From assembly GCF_001898805.1 (NCBI RefSeq), contig NZ_MKVJ01000014.1, forward strand, positions 104,410 through 168,409: a DNA stretch of 64,000 nucleotides, given 5' to 3'. The translations under genes were made by a program, and so were the position numbers. This DNA comes from Leifsonia sp. 71-9 (GTDB taxonomy: Bacteria; Actinomycetota; Actinomycetes; Actinomycetales; Microbacteriaceae). This document shows positions 57,281 to 64,000 of the stretch, one piece after another. The notes beneath the pieces were generated by a model that did no database searches, was not told the DNA's origin, and was given only the letters and a program-made list of their open reading frames with translations. Numbering within the stretch: position 1 is the stretch's first letter; every line of letters begins with the position of its first letter.

Positions 57281-58861
57281 ATGAGCGAATCCGTCAGCCT
57301 CCCGGCACTCGGCGAGAGTGTCACGGAAGGCACGGTCACCCGCTGGCTGAAGAACGTTGGCGACCGTGTCGAGGTGGACGAGCCCTTGCTCGAAGTCTCG
57401 ACCGACAAGGTCGACACCGAGATCCCGTCGCCGGTCGCCGGCGTCATCGAGGCGATCCTGGTGCAGGAGGACGAGACCGTCGAGGTGGGCACCGCGCTCG
57501 TGACCATCGGCGATGGCTCCGGCGCGGGCGCCGAGTCTCCGGCCGCCCCCGCCGAGGCCGCACCGGCCGAGGCCGCGGCTCCGGCCGCTGAGGCGCCTGC
57601 CGCTCCGGCTCCGGCCGCTGCTGCTCCGGCTGCCGAGGCTCCCGCTGCTCCGGCTCCGGCTGCCGAGGCGCCTGCCGCCGAGGCTCCGGCCGCTCCGGCT
57701 CCGGCCGCTGCTGCTCCGGCTGCCGAGGCGCCTGCCGCTCCGGCCCCCGCTGCTCCGGCACCGGCCGCTGAGGCGCAGGCTCCCGCCGCTCCGGCACCGG
57801 CCGCTCCGGCCGCCGAGGCGCCCGCCGCTCCGGCCCCCGCCGCAGCGCCCGCGCCTGCCGCCGCTCCTGCTGCTGCTCCGGCACCCGCCGCTGCTGCTCC
57901 GGCCGCTGCTGCCCCGGCTCCGGCTGCCGCGGCTCCGGCCGCCGGTGGCGCGCACGCCGGCAACGCCGGCTACGTCACCCCGATCGTCCGCAAGCTCGCG
58001 AACGAGCAGGGCGTCGACCTCGCGAGCATCACCGGCACCGGTGTCGGCGGTCGCATCCGCAAGGAGGACATCCTCGCCGCGGCGCAGCCCGCTGCAGGCG
58101 GCTCCGCCTCCGCTCCCGCCGCGGCCCCGGCCGTCGAGGTCTCGCCGCTGCGCGGCACGACCCAGGCCATGTCGCGTCTGCGCAAGGTCGTCGCCGAGCG
58201 CGCCGTCGTCTCGATGCAGTCGACCGCTCAGCTCACCTCCGTGGTCGAGGTCGACGTCACCAAGGTCGCCGCGCTGCGCGACAAGGTGAAGGGCGACTTC
58301 CTCGCCAAGAACGGCGTGAAGCTCTCCTTCCTGCCGTTCTTCGCCCTCGCGGCCTCCGAGGCGCTGAAGACCTACCCGGTCATCAACGCCACGGTCGACG
58401 GCGACAACATCGTGTACCCGGACCACGAGAACCTCTCGATCGCCGTGGACACCGAGCGCGGTCTGCTCACCCCGGTCATCCGCGACGCCTCCTCGCTCGA
58501 CCTCTCCGGTCTCGCGAAGGAGATCGCCGACCTGGCCGAGCGCACCCGCGACAACCGGCTGAAGCCCGACGAGCTCGCCGGCGGCACGTTCACGCTGACC
58601 AACACCGGTTCGCGCGGCGCGCTGTTCGACACCCCGGTCGTGTTCCTCCCGCAGGTCGCGATCCTCGGCACCGGCATCGTGACGAAGAAGCCGGTCGTCA
58701 TCACGGCGGACGGCACCGAGTCGATCGCCATCCGTTCGACGGTCTACCTGGCTCTCTCGTACGACCACCGCATCGTGGACGGTGCCGACGCGGCCCGCTT
58801 CCTGGTGGCCGTGAAGAACCGCCTCGAGGCCGCCGACTTCGAGGGCAGCCTCGGGATCTGA
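57281..58861 (+). CDS. sucB: Dihydrolipoamide acyltransferase (E2, 2-oxoglutarate dehydrogenase type)
   Basis: The 526-residue protein has one lipoyl domain (1-78) with the lipoylated lysine in [10 protein letters not shown], then a very long Ala/Pro linker (about 84-225), a small E3/E1-binding domain ([31 protein letters not shown]) and the catalytic core with [15 protein letters not shown]. It transfers succinyl (or another acyl) groups to CoA. The lipB and lipA genes that supply its lipoyl group lie 1.7-3.4 kb downstream. AAGGAGAG lies before the ATG. Confidence 0.92.
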   Translation: MSESVSLPALGESVTEGTVTRWLKNVGDRVEVDEPLLEVSTDKVDTEIPSPVAGVIEAILVQEDETVEVGTALVTIGDGSGAGAESPAAPAEAAPAEAAAPAAEAPAAPAPAAAAPAAEAPAAPAPAAEAPAAEAPAAPAPAAAAPAAEAPAAPAPAAPAPAAEAQAPAAPAPAAPAAEAPAAPAPAAAPAPAAAPAAAPAPAAAAPAAAAPAPAAAAPAAGGAHAGNAGYVTPIVRKLANEQGVDLASITGTGVGGRIRKEDILAAAQPAAGGSASAPAAAPAVEVSPLRGTTQAMSRLRKVVAERAVVSMQSTAQLTSVVEVDVTKVAALRDKVKGDFLAKNGVKLSFLPFFALAASEALKTYPVINATVDGDNIVYPDHENLSIAVDTERGLLTPVIRDASSLDLSGLAKEIADLAERTRDNRLKPDELAGGTFTLTNTGSRGALFDTPVVFLPQVAILGTGIVTKKPVVITADGTESIAIRSTVYLALSYDHRIVDGADAARFLVAVKNRLEAADFEGSLGI

Positions 58862-58867
58862 TCCGCC

Positions 58868-60406
58868 TCACGAGTACACCGCTCGTATCCGCCAACCGGC
58901 CTCGCCCCTCACCAGCAGGAGCGAGGCCGGTTCGCTGTCCGGGCTCCCCTGCGGGTCGGGTTCGACCCGCACCAGCACGGCCTCTCCCCACCGCTGGGTG
59001 ATCTGAGCCTGCGCACCCCGGTAGCCCGTCGCCCCGTCCCGCGACGACAGCCACTCCACGGCGGCAGCAACCGGGTCTTCTTCACTCGGGCAGCCCGTGC
59101 CCGAGGAACCCTCCTCCGGCATCTCTCCCGCTCCCGGATCAGGCGCTCCCTCCCAGGTCAGCTCGAAGACGTCCTGGCCGGATGCCTCCTCGCCGGATGC
59201 GTGTTGCCCGGTCGGGTGCTGCCCTGGCGCGTCCGGGCCGGAGCACCCCGCCTCGGCGATGGGCGCACCCGACACACCGGACATGCCCGACTCACCCCAC
59301 ACGCCCGGCGCGCCCGTATTGGACCCCTCGGACATCGGCGGAGCCACCGGCTCACCACCACCCGTCGTCCCCGGCCGTGACCCTGACGACCCGCCCTCAC
59401 CGTCGGCAGGCGACCCCGACGGCAGCCCGACGAAGGCCACCGTCGCCGCGACGAGCGGCACCAGCCCGACGAGGATTGCCTTCGGCCGCCGCCGGACCAG
59501 CCGCACCACGGCCGCACGCGCCTCCCGCAAGGGCCGCCCATCGAGCAGGACATCCCACGCCGCCCACCCCTTCGGCTCCCTCCCTGCAGGGCTGCCCTGG
59601 GGTCTGCTCGGCGCCGCTGACCGTCGACCGCGCCCGCGAGCCACGGGCACGTCGGCCGACACGTCGCCCGTCGCGCGCGCGTCTCCGCCGGGGTCCAGCC
59701 GAACCGCAACGGGCGGCGCCACGCCGAGGAGCGCCTCGCGCACGCTGCCGCTGCCTCCGCCTCCACCACCTCCCCCGGGGATCACGCCCTCGAGGCGTGA
59801 CAGCAGCACCACACCCGGGCGGCCGGGCACGGCGCGCGCCACCTCCCGGACCAGTGACAGGAACGCCTCCGTGTCCGCGCGTGCCAGTTCCTCTGTCAGC
59901 GGCCCGATCGCGGGCAGCTCCGAGACGACCGGACAGCCGTCCGCACGAAAGCGGATACGGTCGACCCGCGGCTCCACGCCGCCGAGACCGGCGTGGTGGG
60001 CCAGCCGCAGGACGTCCAGCACGGCCAGGAGCACGGTGACGGCCTCGCCGACGCTCAGCGATCCGCCCTCCAGCCGTCCGCGCAGACTCCCACCCGCGAG
60101 GTACTCGACGAGCCGCGCAGCGATCGGCCGACCACGCACCTCCCGTGGCGGGAGCTCGCGCACCTCAGCCAGATGCTCGGACGCGATCGTTCGCCGCGCG
60201 TCCGCGTCCGCATCCGGGAACCCGGTCCCCTCCTGCACGCACAGCACGGCCGGCCGGAAGAGGTCCGGCCCCTCCACCACGACCCGATGGACGCCGGGCG
60301 GCGAGCGAAGGACTTCCCCCGCGCTCAGGCCCAGCGCGTGCGCGATCACCGCTGACTGCTTGCCGAGATCGAGTTCGCGCCGCCGGCCCCACCGAAGAGT
60401 TCCCAT
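58868..60406 (-). CDS. Pseudokinase-like single-pass membrane protein
   Basis: The 512-residue protein has a kinase-like N-terminal part. LVEYLAGGSLRGRLEGGSLS (about 99-118) matches the hinge and helix D of Ser/Thr kinases, and LAHHAGLGGVEPRVDRIRF (about 135-153) lies where HRD...N should be, but the catalytic Asp and Asn are lost; DFG is replaced by SEL. A poly-Gly run (about 211-218), one membrane segment (about 308-328) and an outside Gly/Ser-rich stalk with a small C-terminal domain follow. I infer a signalling pseudokinase. The ATG at 60406 was chosen by start of homology-like text and is uncertain. Confidence 0.65.
   Translation of the reverse strand: MGTLRWGRRRELDLGKQSAVIAHALGLSAGEVLRSPPGVHRVVVEGPDLFRPAVLCVQEGTGFPDADADARRTIASEHLAEVRELPPREVRGRPIAARLVEYLAGGSLRGRLEGGSLSVGEAVTVLLAVLDVLRLAHHAGLGGVEPRVDRIRFRADGCPVVSELPAIGPLTEELARADTEAFLSLVREVARAVPGRPGVVLLSRLEGVIPGGGGGGGGSGSVREALLGVAPPVAVRLDPGGDARATGDVSADVPVARGRGRRSAAPSRPQGSPAGREPKGWAAWDVLLDGRPLREARAAVVRLVRRRPKAILVGLVPLVAATVAFVGLPSGSPADGEGGSSGSRPGTTGGGEPVAPPMSEGSNTGAPGVWGESGMSGVSGAPIAEAGCSGPDAPGQHPTGQHASGEEASGQDVFELTWEGAPDPGAGEMPEEGSSGTGCPSEEDPVAAAVEWLSSRDGATGYRGAQAQITQRWGEAVLVRVEPDPQGSPDSEPASLLLVRGEAGWRIRAVYS
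58894..58932. terminator. Hairpin inside the 3' coding end of the pseudokinase gene
   Basis: AACCGGCCTCGC and GCGAGGCCGGTT pair perfectly over 12 bp around a 15-bp loop. It lies 33 bp beyond the sucB stop and inside the last codons of the convergent gene, so it can terminate sucB transcription. Confidence 0.55.
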
Positions 60407-60518
60407 GCGTCCATCCCAACGCCGGGCGCCCTGCCGTGGGCAGCGACGTCGGAATCGGTGGATCGTCGGAGCATGAACGACGGGTGTGGAGAACACGGTG
60501 ACCCCCTCGACGCGATTA

Positions 60519-60533
60519 ATGGACTGAGTCCAT
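60519..60533. promoter_or_regulatory. Perfect 15-bp palindrome upstream of lipB
   Basis: ATGGACT-G-AGTCCAT overlaps the place of the lipB -10 region; TATGCT (60535-60540) fits TANNNT and lies 6 bp before the GTG start. It may be an operator for a repressor of lipB-lipA and perhaps of the divergent pseudokinase gene. The regulator is unknown. Confidence 0.5.
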
Positions 60534-60546
60534 ATATGCTGACGAG

Positions 60547-61212
60547 GTGACTACGTACGACGTCACGGGGCTAAGCGCCAACTCCGTGCCGTATGACGAG
60601 GCCCTTCAGCGACAGCGTGCCCTGCACGCCGCCGTCGTCGCCGGCCGGGCGCCCGACACCGTCCTCCTCCTCGAGCATGCTCCGGTCTACACGGCCGGCA
60701 AGCGCACCGAGCCCGACGAACGGCCCACCGACGGCACGCCGGTGATCGACGTGGACCGCGGAGGCAAGATCACCTGGCACGGGCCGGGCCAGCTCGTGGG
60801 CTACCCCATCCTGCGCCTCCCCGACCCGATCGACGTGGTCGGCTACGTGCGCCGCCTGGAGGGGATCCTCATCGAGGTCCTGGCCGGCCTCGGCGTCCAC
60901 GGCGAGCAGGTCGAGGGCCGCTCCGGCGTCTGGATCCGCGCGGACGGCCGGGACGAGAAGATCGCCGCCATCGGCATCCGCGTCGCCGAAGGGGTCACGA
61001 TGCACGGCTTCGCCCTCAACTGCTCCAACGACCTCGAGCCGTACGACCACATCGTCGCGTGCGGCATCCGGGATGCCGGAGTCACCACGATCTCGCGCGT
61101 CCTCGGTCGCACGGTCACCCCGGCCGACGTCGCTCCGCTCGTCGTCGCCGCGTTCGACCCCTCGGCCGCCGCCCAGCCCTCCCGCACCGCCACGACAGGA
61201 GCCGCCGCGTGA
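60547..61212 (+). CDS. lipB: Lipoyl(octanoyl) transferase
   Basis: The 221-residue protein has the LipB motifs: [58 protein letters not shown]-type text with the catalytic lysine, and [13 protein letters not shown] with the catalytic cysteine. It moves octanoate from ACP to E2 and H proteins. The GTG start is 6 bp from a -10-like hexamer (leaderless mRNA likely). Its stop overlaps the lipA start (GTGA). Confidence 0.94.
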   Translation: MTTYDVTGLSANSVPYDEALQRQRALHAAVVAGRAPDTVLLLEHAPVYTAGKRTEPDERPTDGTPVIDVDRGGKITWHGPGQLVGYPILRLPDPIDVVGYVRRLEGILIEVLAGLGVHGEQVEGRSGVWIRADGRDEKIAAIGIRVAEGVTMHGFALNCSNDLEPYDHIVACGIRDAGVTTISRVLGRTVTPADVAPLVVAAFDPSAAAQPSRTATTGAAA

Positions 61213-62198
61213 ACGCCGTCCCCGAGGGGCGCCGCATGCTGCGCCTGGAGGTCCGCAACGCCGAGACCCCGATCGAGCGCAAGCCCGAGTGGATCAAGAC
61301 GCGCGCGAAGATGGGACCCGAGTTCCGTCAGCTCCACGCGCTCGTGAAGACCGAGGAGCTGCACACGGTCTGCCAGGAGGCGGGCTGCCCCAACATCTAC
61401 GAGTGCTGGGAGGACCGCGAGGCCACGTTCCTGATCGGCGGCTCGCAGTGCACCCGCCGCTGCGACTTCTGCCAGATCGACACCGGCAAGCCGGCGGAGT
61501 TCGACCGCGACGAGCCGCGCCGCGTGGCCGAGTCGGTCTTCCGCATGGGGCTGCGCTACTCGACCGTCACCGGCGTCGCGCGCGACGACCTGGAGGACGG
61601 GGGCGCGTGGCTCTACGCCGAGACGATCCGCGAGATCCACCGGCAGAGCCCCGGAACGGGCGTCGAGATCCTCGTCCCGGACTTCAACGGCCGGCCCGAT
61701 CAGCTCGGCGAGGTCTTCTCCGCGCGACCGGAGGTGTTCGCGCACAACGTCGAGACCGTGCCGCGCATCTTCAAGCGCATCCGTCCCGCCTTCCGCTACG
61801 AGCGCTCGCTCGACGTGCTGACCCAGGGACGCGCCGCGGGCCTGATCACCAAGTCAAACCTCATCCTCGGGATGGGCGAGGAACGCCACGAGGTGAGCCA
61901 GGCCCTGCGCGACCTCCACGACGCCGGCACCGACATCATCACGATCACCCAGTACCTGCGCCCCAGCCCCCGGCATCTGCCGGTCGCACGGTGGGTGCAC
62001 CCGGACGAGTTCGTGGAGCTGAAGGAGGAGGCGGAGGCGATCGGATTCCTCGGCGTCCTCGCCGGTCCGCTGGTCCGATCGTCGTATCGCGCGGGCCTCC
62101 TGTGGGCGCAGTCGATGCAGGCGAAGGGGCGGCCGGTGCCGGCGCAGCTGCAGCATCTCGCCGACGCGTCGCTCGGGTTCGCGCAGGCCGTCTCCTGA
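61209..62198 (+). CDS. lipA: Lipoyl synthase
   Basis: The 329-residue radical-SAM protein has both cluster motifs: auxiliary cluster [12 protein letters not shown] and SAM cluster CTRRCDFC, plus the C-terminal RSSYRAG that holds the auxiliary cluster serine. It inserts two sulfur atoms into the octanoyl chain made available by LipB. It overlaps lipB by 4 bp; the products serve E2 proteins such as SucB encoded 2.3 kb upstream. Confidence 0.96.
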   Translation: MNAVPEGRRMLRLEVRNAETPIERKPEWIKTRAKMGPEFRQLHALVKTEELHTVCQEAGCPNIYECWEDREATFLIGGSQCTRRCDFCQIDTGKPAEFDRDEPRRVAESVFRMGLRYSTVTGVARDDLEDGGAWLYAETIREIHRQSPGTGVEILVPDFNGRPDQLGEVFSARPEVFAHNVETVPRIFKRIRPAFRYERSLDVLTQGRAAGLITKSNLILGMGEERHEVSQALRDLHDAGTDIITITQYLRPSPRHLPVARWVHPDEFVELKEEAEAIGFLGVLAGPLVRSSYRAGLLWAQSMQAKGRPVPAQLQHLADASLGFAQAVS

Positions 62199-62247
62199 AG
62201 GCGAACGTCGTCTGCCGAAGGCCGTCCGGGACGGTATCCTTATGCGT

Positions 62248-62946
62248 ATGGCACGCAAGGACAAGTCCAGCAAGGAGCCCGGTCGGCTGAAGCAGATGTG
62301 GCAGGTCTTCCAGATGACCCGCCGCTACGACGACCGCGCGCTGCTCTACATCATCCTGGGCTTCGTCCTCCCGATCATCGCGGGCGTGCTCCTGGCGATC
62401 TTCGTCTCCGGCGGCAACGTGTTCACGATGGTCCTCTGGATCATCGCGGGCGTCTTCGGCGGCGTGCTCGCGGCACTCCTCATCCTCGGCCGCCGTGCCG
62501 AGCGGGCGGCCTACTCGCAGATCGAGGGCCAGCCGGGCGCCGTCGGCGCGGTGCTGCGCAGCTCGCTGAAGCGCAGCTGGCGCGGCTCGGAGATGCCGGT
62601 CGCCGTGAACAGCAAGACGCAGGACGCGGTCTACCGTGCCACCGGCCGCGGCGGCGTCGTGCTCATCAGCGAGGGCCCGAAGACCCGCACGCAGCGGATG
62701 GTCGACGAGGAGCGCCGCAAGGTCACCCGCGTGCTCCCGAACGTCCCGGTCACCGTCATCAGCGTCGGACCGGATGCGGACGCCGTGCGACTGCACCGCG
62801 TTCCCCGCACCCTGGCCAAGATCAAGCCGACCCTGACCAAGGCCGAGGTCCTCGCGATCAGCAACCGCCTCCAGTCGCTCGAGAACTCCCTGCCGATCCC
62901 GAAGGGCATCGACCCGATGAAGGTCCGCGCCCAGCGCGCACGCTGA
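62248..62946 (+). CDS. DUF4191 membrane protein
   Basis: The 232-residue protein has a short basic head (MARKDKSSKEPGRLKQMWQV), two transmembrane segments (about 32-55 and 61-79) and a cytoplasmic domain. The family usually lies between lipA and glnA in actinobacteria, as here; its role is unknown. I chose ATG at 62248 over 62242 because TATCCT (62235-62240) would start transcription at about 62247, giving a leaderless mRNA. Confidence 0.88.
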   Translation: MARKDKSSKEPGRLKQMWQVFQMTRRYDDRALLYIILGFVLPIIAGVLLAIFVSGGNVFTMVLWIIAGVFGGVLAALLILGRRAERAAYSQIEGQPGAVGAVLRSSLKRSWRGSEMPVAVNSKTQDAVYRATGRGGVVLISEGPKTRTQRMVDEERRKVTRVLPNVPVTVISVGPDADAVRLHRVPRTLAKIKPTLTKAEVLAISNRLQSLENSLPIPKGIDPMKVRAQRAR

Positions 62947-62975
62947 CGCCTCCGCCGTCGCCACTGCTTCGACAC

Positions 62976-63007
62976 GAACGCGCCGCCCCCTCGGGGACGG
63001 CGCGTTC
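62976..63007. terminator. Terminator between DUF4191 and RDD genes
   Basis: GAACGCGCCG and CGGCGCGTTC pair perfectly over 10 bp, with an inner CCCC/GGGG stem. It lies between two convergent stops and is followed by GTTCGTTCG on the plus strand. Confidence 0.8.
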
Positions 63008-63021
63008 GTTCGTTCGGCGGC

Positions 63022-63447
63022 TCAGCCGCGCAGCAGGATGGTGCCGGCGATCTTGTCGTGGAAGCCGCGCTGATCCGAGTCCCACACCAGGGCGGGGATG
63101 ACGAGGCACAGCAGGATCGTGCGCACGACCGGGCGCCAGACCCCCACCCATCCCCCGCGGACGGCGACCAGGCGCAGACCGAAGATGCGATGGCCGATGC
63201 TCCCGCCGATGGTCGGGATGAACACGATCTGCAGCACCGCGAACACCGCGATGTTCGCCCAGGCGTCGTAATGGAAGAACGCGAACGAGATGAACGACGC
63301 GATCGCCCAGTCGATCACGATCGCCCCGAATCGACGCCCGAGCCGTGCGACCGAGCGCGGCCCCGCCTCCGGAAGTCCGAGGCGTTCACCGGGATAGCGG
63401 CTGGGGGCGATGTCGCCGGAGCGGTTCGTCGGGGGGTTCTGTGGCAC
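63022..63447 (-). CDS. RDD-family membrane protein
   Basis: The 141-residue protein has a soluble head (about 1-35), then an RDD domain with LGRRFGAIVIDWAIASF (Arg and Asp), GGSIGHRIFGLRLV and DSDQRGFHDKIAGTIL, and three membrane segments. The function is unknown. The start is GTG at 63447. It sits between DUF4191 and glnA as in many actinobacteria and is divergent from glnA. Confidence 0.9.
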   Translation of the reverse strand: MPQNPPTNRSGDIAPSRYPGERLGLPEAGPRSVARLGRRFGAIVIDWAIASFISFAFFHYDAWANIAVFAVLQIVFIPTIGGSIGHRIFGLRLVAVRGGWVGVWRPVVRTILLCLVIPALVWDSDQRGFHDKIAGTILLRG

Positions 63448-63475
63448 CCGATGAGTTTACCCGGGGCCGGTACAC

Positions 63476-63513
63476 GTAACATGCCGGAAACATTTGCGTC
63501 ACCCCGGGGAAAC
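63476..63513 (+). promoter_or_regulatory. GlnR box upstream of glnA
   Basis: The order is GTAAC-n6-GAAAC-n6-GTCAC-n6-GAAAC, a full match to the actinobacterial GlnR consensus gTnAC-n6-GaAAC repeated twice. It ends 71 bp before the glnA ATG and lies between the divergent RDD and glnA genes. Confidence 0.8.
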
Positions 63514-63584
63514 GGCCTCCCCCTACCGTTGGTGTGGGACTGCACGCGCAGTCCGGTCACCGCAAGCCATTGGGAGTCCTCCGT

Positions 63585-64000
63585 ATGTTCCGTGATTCTT
63601 CCGAGGTGCTCAAGTTCATCAAGGACACCGACGTCAAGTTCCTTGATATCCGCTTCACCGATCTGCCCGGTGTGCAGCAGCACTTCAACATCCCCGCCTC
63701 GACGGTCGACGAGGAGTTCTTCTCCGTCGGCCAGCTCTTCGACGGCTCCTCGATCCGCGGGTTCGCGTCGATCCACGAGTCCGACATGCAGCTCATCCCC
63801 GATGTCTCGACCGCCTACATCGACCCGTTCCGCGTCGAGCGCACGCTGATCATGGTCTTCGACATCTACAACCCGCGCAACGGCGAGATCTACTCGAAGG
63901 ACCCGCGCCAGGTCGCCAAGAAGGCGGAGAAGTACCTCGCCTCCACCGGCATCGCGGACACCGCGTTCTTCGCCCCCGAGGCGGAGTTCTACATCTTCGA
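63585..64000 (+). CDS. glnA: Glutamine synthetase type I, N-terminal part (cut by window edge)
   Basis: The first 138 codons read [20 protein letters not shown] and continue with the beta-grasp domain ([17 protein letters not shown]), FDGSSIRGF and [11 protein letters not shown], where the first metal-binding glutamates lie. It makes glutamine from glutamate, ammonia and ATP. GGGAG lies 8 bp before the ATG. A complete GlnR box lies upstream, so it is probably controlled by nitrogen supply. Confidence 0.96.
   Translation, partial: MFRDSSEVLKFIKDTDVKFLDIRFTDLPGVQQHFNIPASTVDEEFFSVGQLFDGSSIRGFASIHESDMQLIPDVSTAYIDPFRVERTLIMVFDIYNPRNGEIYSKDPRQVAKKAEKYLASTGIADTAFFAPEAEFYIF

Noticed and set aside
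59097-60476. 459-codon Ser/Pro/Arg-rich frame on the plus strand
   Set aside because: It is antisense to the pseudokinase-like gene, which shows a membrane segment and kinase-like motifs. The plus frame has only low-complexity text.

Overview
The window is a 64 kb piece of a high-GC actinobacterial chromosome. Many GTG starts, short or overlapping gene junctions, actinobacterial marker families (DUF3000, DUF3093, DUF3159, DUF3710, DUF4191, DUF4193, DUF7455, SepH) and the parC/parE plus sigA-type neighbourhood point to the family Microbacteriaceae, probably Leifsonia-like. The genus is inferred from gene content only. No phage, IS element, rRNA operon or CRISPR array was seen. Gene calls rest on reading protein motifs; no database search was run.

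Layout. 1-3 kb: a truncated GNAT gene, a small lipoprotein, a folate pair (cyclodeaminase plus an MTD1-type methylene-THF dehydrogenase) and four tRNAs. 3-11.7 kb: a large lipoprotein flanked by a degenerate repeat, two PLP sulfur enzymes (PatB/MalY and MetY), a PemK-like gene, an aberrant Amt homologue, canonical amtB behind a GlnR-like site, and zapE. 11.8-20.4 kb: sulfurtransferase-sufE, an alpha/beta hydrolase, DUF3000-rnd, a fadA-fadB pair and a TetR regulator. 20.4-28.1 kb: a sugar ABC importer (binding protein and two permeases, no ATPase) with a LacZ-type beta-galactosidase, then a merR-aldo/keto reductase operon with a clear MerR-type operator. 28.1-40.7 kb: dxs, acnA, a P-type ATPase, DUF3159, DUF3710, dut, DUF3093, DUF4193, sepH and a phosphodiesterase-like protein. 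40.7-46 kb: convergent parC and parE, separated by an array of seven 62-bp hairpins. 46-51.6 kb: DUF7455, two overlapping alanine-racemase-like genes, a GatD/MurT pair and the primary sigma factor. 51.8-64 kb: MFS and PAC2 proteins, pepA, lpdA, sucB, a pseudokinase-like membrane protein, lipB-lipA, DUF4191, RDD and the start of glnA behind a near-ideal GlnR box.

The most unusual block is 46.4-50.3 kb. The upstream racemase-like protein has lost most of the barrel and the PLP lysine (Arg37 in its place) but keeps the C-terminal catalytic tyrosine motif. The downstream one keeps the lysine (Lys42) but lacks the segment that carries the tyrosine. Alanine racemase active sites are built across the dimer interface, so the pair looks like an obligate heterodimer with one working site. 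Next to it, convergently, GatD has Ala93 in place of the nucleophilic cysteine and MurT has no cysteines, so no zinc ribbon. Neither can supply ammonia from glutamine in the known way. Group B peptidoglycan, usual in Microbacteriaceae, uses the D-Glu alpha-carboxyl for its cross-bridge rather than amidating it. A MurT/GatD pair reworked to attach an amino acid there, fed with a D-amino acid by the split racemase, is a coherent but untested hypothesis.

Regulation visible in sequence includes GlnR-like boxes upstream of glnA and amtB, a MerR operator inside a 19-bp promoter spacer, a palindrome and an iron-box-like site upstream of acnA, a palindrome upstream of lipB, and several -10 hexamers placed 6-7 bp from start codons, suggesting leaderless mRNAs.
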